From DATKSS01 sp049582065 (GTDB taxonomy: Bacteria; Chloroflexota; Dormibacteria; Dormibacterales; Dormibacteraceae): a stretch of 13,118 bases of DNA. Below the pieces are notes generated by a model, which saw only the letters and a list, made by a program, of their open reading frames with translations, did not search any database and was not told the origin of the DNA. This document shows positions 7,575 to 12,853 of the stretch, piece by piece. The stretch's first letter is position 1. Every line of letters begins with the position of its first letter. Made by a program: the position numbers and the translations under genes. The stretch is taken from assembly GCA_049582065.1 (NCBI GenBank), contig JBAUTF010000254.1:1-13118 (forward strand), in the 5' to 3' direction.

Positions 7575-7590
7575 CCGAGTTTAAGCTCGG
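7575..7590. promoter_or_regulatory. operator-like 16-bp palindrome over the acyl-CoA dehydrogenase start region
   Basis: CCGAGTTT|AAGCTCGG is an inverted repeat matching 7 of 8 positions per arm. It ends 5 nt before the dehydrogenase ATG on the minus strand and contains the TAAACT (7583-7578) that could serve as that gene's -10. It also lies just upstream of the plus-strand TATGAT. A repressor bound here could control both divergent genes. Binding is inferred from symmetry and position. Confidence 0.35.
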
Positions 7591-7612
7591 GCGCTGGGCA
7601 GCCGGCTTACGG

Positions 7613-7618
7613 TATGAT
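7613..7618 (+). promoter_or_regulatory. -10-like element for the bS22-lemA transcript
   Basis: TATGAT is one mismatch from TATAAT and is the best plus-strand -10 in this divergent intergenic region. Initiation near 7625 would give a leader of about 93 nt for the bS22-like gene. No strong -35 is seen. Confidence 0.45.
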
Positions 7619-7659
7619 TCGCCGCCTGCATCCCCTTCGGGAAATTTCGCTTGTCTATG

Positions 7660-7697
7660 CCCCACGAATTCCGCGGCGGCGCCGTGAATTCGCGGGG
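7660..7697 (+). promoter_or_regulatory. 12-bp leader hairpin upstream of the bS22-like gene
   Basis: CCCCACGAATTC (7660-7671) can pair with GAATTCGCGGGG (7686-7697) with a single A-C mismatch; the 14-nt loop contains the palindrome GGCGCC. The stem ends 10 nt before the AGGAG ribosome-binding site of a ribosomal-protein-type gene. It is therefore well placed to act as a translational operator or RNA-processing site. There is no T-run, so it is not an obvious terminator. Function is inferred. Confidence 0.5.
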
Positions 7698-7717
7698 ACC
7701 CCTGAATAGGAGTTGGA

Positions 7718-7816
7718 TTGGGCTCGGTAATCAAGAAGCGGCGCAAAAAGATGCGCAAGCACAAGCACAAGAAGATGCTGAAGAAGACCCGATGGGCGCG
7801 GCGAGCGCACGCCTAG
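7718..7816 (+). CDS. AURKAIP1/COX24-domain small ribosomal protein (bS22-like)
   Basis: This 32-residue basic protein begins MGSVIKKRRKKMRKHKHKKML; 16 of 32 residues are Lys or Arg. MGSVIKKRR-x-x-M near the start and LLKKTR-like LKKTRWARR toward the end match the tiny AURKAIP1/COX24 proteins known from Actinobacteria. In mycobacteria this protein was seen in the small ribosomal subunit and named bS22. It should bind rRNA in the 30S subunit. The start is TTG (7718), supported by AGGAG (7708-7712) with a 5-nt gap and by the conserved MGSVIKK opening. The stop is TAG at 7814-7816. lemA begins 21 nt downstream, so the two may share a transcript. The short length makes it easy to miss. Confidence 0.88.
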   Translation: MGSVIKKRRKKMRKHKHKKMLKKTRWARRAHA

Positions 7817-7837
7817 GGCGCGTAGGATAGGGCCGCC

Positions 7838-8482
7838 ATGGGCTGGGTAGTCCTTGTTGTCGTACTCCTCGTCGTCCTTTGGCTCGTCTTCACCTACAAC
7901 GGCCTGATCTCGGCCCGCAACAGGACCCAGGAAGCGTGGTCTGAGATCGACGTCGAGCTCAAGCGCCGCCACGACCTCATCCCCAACCTGGTCAATACGG
8001 TCCAGGGCTACATGGGCCATGAGCGGGGCACCCTTGAAGCCGTCACCAACGCCAGGGCCGGTGCGGTCGCAGCCGGAGCGACCGGCGACCCCGCCAAGAT
8101 CGGCCAGGCCGAGAACGTGCTCAGCCAGAGCCTCCGCAGCCTGTTCGCGGTGTCAGAGAACTACCCCGACCTGAAGGCCATCTCTGCCTTCACCAACCTC
8201 CAGGAGAACCTGACCGCCACCGAGGACAAGATCGAGTTCTCGCGCCGCTTCTACAACGGCAACGTGCGCGACTACAACATCAAGCTGCAGACCCTCCCTA
8301 CGTCGCTGATCGCGGGTGTGCTCGGGTTCAAGCCGTTCGGCTTCTTCCAGGCCGACGACGCGGATCGCGCGGTCCCACAGGTCAACTTCGGCAACATGCC
8401 GGCCCCCGGGTCGCTCCCGCCCTCGTCGGGCGCTTCAGGGCCCCCCGGTCCCGGCTCGGCAGGACCGCCGCCCCAGAGTTAG
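7838..8482 (+). CDS. lemA: LemA-family membrane protein
   Basis: This 214-residue protein has an N-terminal membrane segment (GWVVLVVVLLVVLWLVF) followed at once by the LemA core: TYNGLISARNRTQEAWSEIDVELKRRHDLIPNLVNTVQGYMGHERGTLEAV, a helical bundle expected outside the cytoplasm. Conserved later parts are YPDLKAISAFTNLQENLTATEDKIEFSRRFYNGNVRDYNIKLQTLP and FFQADD. The last 30 residues are a Pro/Gly/Ser-rich tail. The molecular role of LemA is not settled; family members are often near envelope proteases or TPM-domain genes, but no such partner is seen here. TAGGAT sits 9 nt before the ATG, so a separate short-leader promoter is possible besides co-transcription with the bS22-like gene. Confidence 0.93.
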   Translation: MGWVVLVVVLLVVLWLVFTYNGLISARNRTQEAWSEIDVELKRRHDLIPNLVNTVQGYMGHERGTLEAVTNARAGAVAAGATGDPAKIGQAENVLSQSLRSLFAVSENYPDLKAISAFTNLQENLTATEDKIEFSRRFYNGNVRDYNIKLQTLPTSLIAGVLGFKPFGFFQADDADRAVPQVNFGNMPAPGSLPPSSGASGPPGPGSAGPPPQS

Positions 8483-8488
8483 CGGACG

Positions 8489-8509
8489 CCGGACGGCTCA
8501 TGCCGCCGG
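8489..8509. terminator. GC hairpin between convergent lemA and PLD genes (possible bidirectional terminator)
   Basis: CCGGACGGC (8489-8497) and GCCGCCGG (8502-8509) form eight GC pairs with one bulged A and a TCAT loop. It lies directly after the lemA stop (8480-8482), and the loop includes the stop codon of the convergent gene (8498-8500). No T-run follows on either strand, so termination may need a factor or may not occur here. Confidence 0.4.
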
Positions 8510-9523
8510 ACTCGACCTGGCCCAGTCGGTCTCGAATCTCGCGGCGTAGGCAGACACCGCCGCCGGGTCGCTCGTCTCTATGTCCAGCTCGTGGTTCACG
8601 TCGAGGCCGCTTCGCGTCCAGTTGGCCGAGCCCAGGACCAGCTCGCCGTCGAACAGACCGATCTTGGCGTGGAGCAGAGCGCCCCGTGGAACCGGGTACC
8701 ACCTGGCCGGGACACCGCCCGCGACCAGCACTGCGTAGGCGTGCAGGTTGTAGGCCTGGTTCGGGTCGAGCACGACTCGCACATCGACCCCCCGGCGGTG
8801 CGCGAACACCAGCTCGTCGATCACCACCGGGTCGGTGAGCGTGTAGATCTCCGCCAGCGCCCGCCGCGTCGCGTGCAGCAGAGCCGCCTCGAGCATCGAT
8901 CGGATTTCCTCACCAGGCGTGGTCTGCGCCACCTTGCCCGGCGAGGCCCGAAGCGGGGAGGGATGCCCACCCGCCAGGCTCCAGTCCTGTTCGAAGATGC
9001 TCACCAGGCGGCCGACCTCGGCCCCCATCGTGGTTTCTAGCACGTAGTCGTGGTTGCGGTCGCTGTGGGCGCCCCAGTTCATGCCGCCCACCACGGCCTC
9101 GTCGTCCACGATCAACAGCTTCACGTGGTCGATCTGATGAAGCCCGTCGTCGACTGGGTACGCCCGTTCGGCGACCCCGAGCGAATCCAGCTGCGCCGCC
9201 GACCGCCGGCTGGCCGTCACCGTCGGGTCGGTGATCACCCGCACCGCCACGCCCCGTGCCGCGGCCGCTCCCAGCGCATTCACGATGTCCCGCCTCCCCA
9301 GCTCGTACATCTCGACCAGCGCCCGCCGGCGCGCCGAGCCGATCAACCCGCCGACCAGGTTGAAGATGCCGGCATCCTGCCACAGGCGCACGGGCTCGGA
9401 CAGGGCTGGTTGAACGACTCCGGTTACCGCCGGCGGCGCCGCCGCTGCGGTGGAAGCCGGGCTCGAGCAGCCCACCAGGCAGAGGGAGAGGAGCAACGCC
9501 CAGAAGCAGGCCACTCGAACCAC
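8498..9523 (-). CDS. phospholipase D-like lipoprotein
   Basis: From GTG 9523 the protein has 341 residues and starts MVRVACFWALLLSLCLVGCSS, a signal peptide with lipobox LVGC (Cys19). A TTG at 9562 would add 13 residues before it; neither start has a clear Shine-Dalgarno. Two HKD motifs are intact: HVKLLIVDDEAVVGGMNWG (His133, Lys135, Asp140) and LLHAKIGLFDGELVLGSANWTRSG (His285, Lys287, Asp292). This is the two-domain layout of PLD phosphodiesterases, which use the paired His as nucleophile and acid. The likely site is the outer face of the membrane. The substrate may be a phospholipid or nucleic acid and cannot be resolved. It is probably the last gene of a unit with the SAM hydrolase. Confidence 0.9.
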   Translation of the reverse strand: MVRVACFWALLLSLCLVGCSSPASTAAAAPPAVTGVVQPALSEPVRLWQDAGIFNLVGGLIGSARRRALVEMYELGRRDIVNALGAAAARGVAVRVITDPTVTASRRSAAQLDSLGVAERAYPVDDGLHQIDHVKLLIVDDEAVVGGMNWGAHSDRNHDYVLETTMGAEVGRLVSIFEQDWSLAGGHPSPLRASPGKVAQTTPGEEIRSMLEAALLHATRRALAEIYTLTDPVVIDELVFAHRRGVDVRVVLDPNQAYNLHAYAVLVAGGVPARWYPVPRGALLHAKIGLFDGELVLGSANWTRSGLDVNHELDIETSDPAAVSAYAARFETDWARSSPAA

Positions 9524-9541
9524 AGCGCACGCCAAGGTACC

Positions 9542-9560
9542 GGCGCCAGGCAGCGGCGCC
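9542..9560. repeat. GGCGCC inverted repeat between SAM hydrolase and PLD genes
   Basis: GGCGCC occurs at 9542-9547 and 9555-9560, allowing a 6-bp hairpin with a 7-nt loop. If PLD translation starts at 9523 this lies in the 59-nt spacer before it and could tune the downstream gene. If it starts at the TTG (9562) the repeat is coding. Confidence 0.3.
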
Positions 9561-9582
9561 AACCCAGGCTGTTAAGGGCGGA

Positions 9583-10287
9583 TCAGATCAGCTCGACCTT
9601 CATGCCGGACCTCGCTCCGAGCAGCTTGTCGGCCCGCGCCTCGCGCACCGCGACCTCCAGGTATCCCATGCTCCCCACGTACACGAACGGCTCGTTGGGC
9701 CGCCCCTCGGAGTAGGTGGTGGCGATCGCGGTGATGTCGTGGTTGTGGATGCGCATCCGGCGCGGAGGCGATTTCAGGTTCGTCACGAGATTCCCGAAGC
9801 CGTCGGTCCACAGCACCCGCGGCCCCAGGTCCGGCAGCCCGACAGGAGGGTCCGCCGGCGGCCCCAGCGACTCCAACGGGACTCCCGAGGCGAGAGCTGC
9901 CGCGGCCGGCGCGAACACGTCACGTCCTTCGAACGTCGGCGCGCCGTGCGGCCTTGGCGCCAGCTCGATGACCGCCTGGATCCCCACCTCTTCGATCACG
10001 ATGGCGAACAGCCCATTGTCCGGCCCGATGTAGTACCGGCCGCCGGCACGCACGACCAACCGCCGCCTGGTCGTGCCCACCCCCGGGTCGACCACGGCGA
10101 GGTGCACCGACCCGCCCGCGAAATGCCGGGTCCCCGCGAAGACCATGAACGCACCCGCCGACACATCGAAGCGCGGGACCTCGTGGCTGACGTCGACCAG
10201 CACGGCGTTGGGGCACCCGGCGAGCACCACTCCCTTCATGGCCGCAACCAGCGGAGAGCCAGAACCGAAATCGGTCGTGAAAGTCAC
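9583..10287 (-). CDS. S-adenosylmethionine hydrolase / hydroxide adenosyltransferase family (DUF62)
   Basis: The product has 234 residues from GTG 10287, which gives the family-typical opening MTFTTDFGSGSPLVAAMKGVV; longer in-frame starts add non-homologous sequence. Other family marks are VDVSHEVPRFDV, LAVVDPGVGTTRRRLVV, YYIGPDNGLFA, TFEGRDVFAPAAAALASG, WTDGFGNLVTNL and SMGYLEVAVREARA. Family members split SAM into adenosine and methionine; relatives are the SAM fluorinase and chlorinase. From the Asp-Arg-His triad reported for hydroxide transferases, Asp67 and Arg74 are kept but the His of FHGRD is Glu120, so activity may differ. It lies 25 nt after the molybdopterin enzyme gene, probably in one transcript. 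Confidence 0.92.
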   Translation of the reverse strand: MTFTTDFGSGSPLVAAMKGVVLAGCPNAVLVDVSHEVPRFDVSAGAFMVFAGTRHFAGGSVHLAVVDPGVGTTRRRLVVRAGGRYYIGPDNGLFAIVIEEVGIQAVIELAPRPHGAPTFEGRDVFAPAAAALASGVPLESLGPPADPPVGLPDLGPRVLWTDGFGNLVTNLKSPPRRMRIHNHDITAIATTYSEGRPNEPFVYVGSMGYLEVAVREARADKLLGARSGMKVELI

Positions 10288-10312
10288 GACTGGCGGTGCC
10301 TCTAGCGGCCCG

Positions 10313-10918
10313 CTACCAGTACCGTGTCTCCTTCCATGGGTCGGCTTCGTCGTGATACCCACGCTGCTCCCAAAATCCAAGCCGGTTGCGCTCCATGAAC
10401 TCTAGCCCCCGCAACCACTTCGCCGACTTCCAGAAGTACTTCGAAGGCACGAACAGGCGCAGAGGCCAGCCATGGTCAGGCGTCAGGTCCTCCCCGTTCC
10501 ACGCGTAGCACAGCAGGTTGTCCACGCCGTCCAGGACGCTCAGCGGGACCGAGGTCGTGTACCCGTACTCGCAGTGCGCCATGACGTACTTGGCTTCGGG
10601 TTTAGGTTTTGCGCGATCGATGATCTCGCGAATCGGGACGCCGGTCCACCTGTCGTCCAGCCGGCTCCAACCGGTGACGCAGTGGATGTCGGCGACCACG
10701 TCTTTGGAGGGCAGCGCGCGCATCTCGCCATAGTCCAGCTTCAGCTCGTGCTCGACGGCGCCGAACACCTTGAAATCCCACTTGCCGAGGTCGACCTTGG
10801 GCACCGGGCCGAAGTGGAGCAAGGGCCAGCGGTCGGGCGCAGTCAGCGTCTGGCCGGGCGGGATCCGGGACGCATCCACGCCGTCCGGCACCTTCTTGCC
10901 CCTCGAGAGAAACGACAT
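10313..10918 (-). CDS. sulfite oxidase-like molybdopterin-dependent oxidoreductase (cytoplasmic YedY/MsrP relative)
   Basis: This 201-residue protein consists of one Oxidored_molyb domain. It opens MSFLSRGKKVPDGVDASRIPPGQ, lacks any Tat signal, and so should stay in the cytoplasm. Cys80 in VVADIHCVTGWSRLDDRW is the expected molybdenum ligand. Further family motifs are YVMAHCEYGYTTSVPL, NGEDLTPDHGWPLRLFVPSKYFWKSAKWLRGLEF and the terminal RNRLGFWEQRGYHDEADPWKETRYW. The full length matches the short subfamily annotated as sulfite oxidase-like. A membrane heme partner (MsrQ/YedZ) is not nearby. The reaction is not known for this subfamily. ATG 10918 lies only 6 nt downstream of a TATACT, which suggests a leaderless message. 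Confidence 0.93.
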   Translation of the reverse strand: MSFLSRGKKVPDGVDASRIPPGQTLTAPDRWPLLHFGPVPKVDLGKWDFKVFGAVEHELKLDYGEMRALPSKDVVADIHCVTGWSRLDDRWTGVPIREIIDRAKPKPEAKYVMAHCEYGYTTSVPLSVLDGVDNLLCYAWNGEDLTPDHGWPLRLFVPSKYFWKSAKWLRGLEFMERNRLGFWEQRGYHDEADPWKETRYW

Positions 10919-10924
10919 CTGGCG

Positions 10925-10930
10925 AGTATA
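10925..10930 (-). promoter_or_regulatory. -10 element for leaderless molybdopterin-enzyme operon transcript
   Basis: TATACT on the minus strand ends 6 nt before the ATG at 10918, so initiation would fall at or next to the A of the start codon. No Shine-Dalgarno is present. A CCCGC/GCGGG hairpin (10938-10951) lies between the -10 and the usual -35 position, where a regulator could bind. Confidence 0.5.
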
Positions 10931-10985
10931 TGAACAGCCCGCTCTGGCGGGGTTGTTCCGCGCGAGGCGCCGATCGGGGCCCGGC

Positions 10986-10991
10986 TATACT
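10986..10991 (+). promoter_or_regulatory. -10 element for tRNA-Ala
   Basis: TATACT lies 28 nt upstream of the mature tRNA 5' end. A small perfect hairpin, TGGCC-CTTC-GGCCA (10991-11004), follows immediately and would fall at the start of the precursor. The -35 position holds no clear match. Confidence 0.45.
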
Positions 10992-11019
10992 GGCCCTTCG
11001 GCCAAACCCAACCTGCGAT

Positions 11020-11095
11020 GGGCCCGTGGCGCAGCTGGGAGCGCGCTTGAATCGCACTCAAGAGGTCAGGGGTTCGAATCCCCTCGGGTCCACCA
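11020..11095 (+). tRNA. tRNA-Ala (anticodon CGC)
   Basis: A full 76-nt cloverleaf with encoded CCA (11093-11095). The acceptor GGGCCCG pairs with CGGGTCC and includes the G3-U70 wobble that identifies alanine tRNAs. The D-stem is GCGC/GCGC. The anticodon stem CTTGA/TCAAG is perfect, and its loop ATCGCAC gives CGC at 34-36, reading GCG. The T-arm is AGGGG-TTCGAAT-CCCCT. A run of five T (11098-11102) follows the CCA and may mark the end of transcription. Confidence 0.96.
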
Positions 11096-11210
11096 AATTT
11101 TTCGAATACGAATTCATGTCGGATGGCAGCCGTGACCTCTTGGCGCTCGGCCCTTTGACACACTAAGTTGGGAGTTCCATCCGGCCCGGGCTTGGCGTTT
11201 GCTCTGCCGT

Positions 11211-11240
11211 TTGGGAGCTCCTTAATCTCGGGCCTATACT
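11211..11240 (+). promoter_or_regulatory. promoter for the membrane-anchored secreted protein
   Basis: TTGGGA (11211-11216) and TATACT (11235-11240) are separated by 18 bp, a reasonable sigma-70-type promoter. Initiation near 11247 gives a leader of about 10 nt before ATG 11257, and no Shine-Dalgarno is present in it. Confidence 0.5.
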
Positions 11241-11256
11241 CGATCCACCCCACACC

Positions 11257-12279
11257 ATGCCGAGCACCGGCGACCCCGAGCCGCACCCTCCGCTCGTCGA
11301 GCCGCATCCTCGGGCGCTCGGGCTCGTGGCGGCGATCCTTGCCATCGCTGTGGTTGCCGCGCTTTTCGGACCGCGACTTCTCGCTTATATCGCACCCCAG
11401 CTGGGGTGCGCCATGCCGCCCAGCTCCGTCCCGTCGCCCAGTCCTACCGGGGGCCCACCGACTTCGGTGGCGGCGGTGCCGATGCAGTTCCACCTGGGTT
11501 CGTGGACGGTCACGCTGGAGGTGGCCGATGCCACTCCGAGCGTCGTGCGCGCACAGGCGTTGATCAACGGGGCATCCATCGAAGACTTGAACCTGAGGCC
11601 AGGCGGCCCTTTTCCCGTGACGCTTCTCGACGCCTCCGAGACGCCATTGATTCAGACCGCTGGGAGCGCCGACGTGACGGTGCCGAAAGAGCAGCTGAAT
11701 CCGTGCGGGATGAAGCGCACGCGGATCAACGCTGAGTGGCTGCGTCCCGTTGTACCAGGCACGCTCCAGCTGCGTTTCGAAGGCAGCGGCTCGGTTGTGA
11801 AGATTCCCTTGAATCTTCCCGCGCCGAATGAGAACGGAAGGGTTTCGCTGGGCCCCAGCGACTATCCGGCCGCGGATGAGTCGCTCACCCTCACGGGGTC
11901 CCTGGCGGCGGGCATCAAGACCGCCCGGCCGTCTCAATGCGGTGCGGTGGTCGGGGCCGTAATCCGGATCTTCGCTTTTGCCATGTACTTCCAGTCGGGT
12001 GGCGCATGGTACTGGCTGGCGTTCACCTCCGATCAGTACCCCGGACCCGGAACCTACGCAGCGAGGGCGTCGCTATACACGGTTGGCCCGAACGGACCGA
12101 ACAACTTGCTTTCCGACGGCACCGTGGAGCTGACCGTGACCTCCGACCGCGGCCCCGACACGGGCACCGTCAGCGGCACGCTGATCGGGCTGGAGGTCAG
12201 CGGTCCCGAGTCTAAGGTGATGGTCAGCGGCAAGTGGACGTGCAGCCCGGGCTCGAACCTCGCGACCCAGCGCGGATAA
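11257..12279 (+). CDS. membrane-anchored secreted protein of unknown function
   Basis: I do not recognise a family. The 340-residue product has a Pro/Glu/His-rich cytoplasmic start (1-20), one hydrophobic segment at about 21-38 (LGLVAAILAIAVVAALFG), a Pro/Ser/Thr linker (52-72) and an external part of about 260 residues. That part is rich in beta-type segments: FHLGSWTVTLEVADA, GTLQLRFEGSGSVVKIPLNLP, ESLTLTGSL and GTVSGTLIGLEVSG. It has four Cys at well-spaced positions (LGC, NPCGMK, SQCGAV, WTCSPG) that could form disulfides. The absence of positive charge before the hydrophobic segment is unusual for a signal anchor, so topology is uncertain. It has its own promoter and no same-strand partner besides the upstream tRNA. 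Confidence 0.75.
   Translation: MPSTGDPEPHPPLVEPHPRALGLVAAILAIAVVAALFGPRLLAYIAPQLGCAMPPSSVPSPSPTGGPPTSVAAVPMQFHLGSWTVTLEVADATPSVVRAQALINGASIEDLNLRPGGPFPVTLLDASETPLIQTAGSADVTVPKEQLNPCGMKRTRINAEWLRPVVPGTLQLRFEGSGSVVKIPLNLPAPNENGRVSLGPSDYPAADESLTLTGSLAAGIKTARPSQCGAVVGAVIRIFAFAMYFQSGGAWYWLAFTSDQYPGPGTYAARASLYTVGPNGPNNLLSDGTVELTVTSDRGPDTGTVSGTLIGLEVSGPESKVMVSGKWTCSPGSNLATQRG
11391..11410. repeat. perfect 20-bp palindrome inside the secreted-protein gene
   Basis: CGCACCCCAG followed directly by CTGGGGTGCG is a perfect inverted repeat without spacer. It covers the codons for residues 45-52, just after the membrane segment and about 145 nt downstream of the predicted transcription start. It could bind a dimeric regulator within the gene or arise by chance. 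Confidence 0.6.
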
Positions 12280-12314
12280 GCGCAACGTATCCACGTGGCC
12301 TCTGGTCATACCGG

Positions 12315-12509
12315 TCACGTCGGGTCAACAAAGTGGATGCCAGCGCATTGGACCGCCGCCTTAAAGCTGCCGAAGCGACGTCGTATCGTCTTCTCGGTCG
12401 GGCTCATGCATGCACGGGTCCACGAATCAGCGGTAGGCAAGGTGCCGCGCTCAGCCACGAAACGGCGGACCCCCTCGAGCGCTTGGTCCGAGGCTCCGCT
12501 GCCGTCCAA
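12315..12509 (-). CDS. homing-endonuclease-associated repeat protein, short or truncated
   Basis: The sequence ALEGVRRFVAERGTLPTADSWTRACMSPTEKTIRRRFGSFKAAVQCAGI has the pattern of the homing-endonuclease-associated repeat (HNH_repeat type): a helix ending in a G-x-L/P-P turn, a W, an SxxTIRRRFGSF segment and a final A-A-x-x-AG. This is a small DNA-binding helical unit usually found in several copies next to a nuclease or recombinase domain. Here only one copy is seen and no nuclease motif is present. The start is unsure: TTG 12509 gives 64 residues; a TTG at 12695 keeps the frame open to 126 residues, but the added part looks non-coding. It is probably a remnant of a larger gene. Confidence 0.5.
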   Translation of the reverse strand: MDGSGASDQALEGVRRFVAERGTLPTADSWTRACMSPTEKTIRRRFGSFKAAVQCAGIHFVDPT

Positions 12510-12853
12510 ACCTAACCGGAGGCGTCGTCCACCGAATTCAAAGGTGTCGAGTTGTGTATAGCTGGGTCCACTTTTCCACCTGAAGCGCCGGCTGGTCGAT
12601 GTTCGCTCGAGACTGACAGAGCGATCTAGACCGGCTGCTCCTCCGTAGTCATCGCGGCCAGGCGGTCGAGGAATTCCTGCAGGTGGTCGCCGCAATGATG
12701 TTCCTTAAGGCCATCGGCGACCGCACGATCGCTTCGGTATTGCCGTAGACGGAGCCTTACGCGACGAGTGCACGCACGCAGCCTCACCTCCGGCCCAAGT
12801 GTCCGCACCGCCTGCAGGCCGGCCAAGGGCCCATCGCCCCCGCGGTCGTGGTC
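12510..12853. other. stretch without a convincing gene
   Basis: No ORF here has recognisable protein character. A minus-strand frame (12826-12626) is open for 66 codons from a TTG, ending GLKEHHCGDHLQEFLDRLAAMTTEEQPV, but the N-terminal half is an Arg-rich string typical of a GC-rich random frame. TATACA on the minus strand (12560-12555) could be a -10 for the repeat protein. The stretch has the look of decayed accessory DNA between the secreted-protein gene and the next transporter. Confidence 0.4.

Noticed and set aside
7570..7770. N-terminal extension of acyl-CoA dehydrogenase to 444 residues
   Set aside because: The family's N-terminus begins at MYFTDAHEEL; the added 67 residues run across the divergent intergenic region and the bS22-like gene start.
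11155..11160. Perfect TTGACA after tRNA-Ala
   Set aside because: No -10-like hexamer lies 16-19 nt downstream; the TTGGGA/TATACT pair at 11211-11240 is a better promoter.
11020..11160. tRNA-Ala as an integration site
   Set aside because: No copy of the tRNA 3' end recurs downstream in the window and no integrase gene is present.
12626..12826. Minus-strand 66-codon frame
   Set aside because: TTG start, Arg-rich first half, no ribosome-binding site and no family resemblance; kept only as a remark on that stretch.
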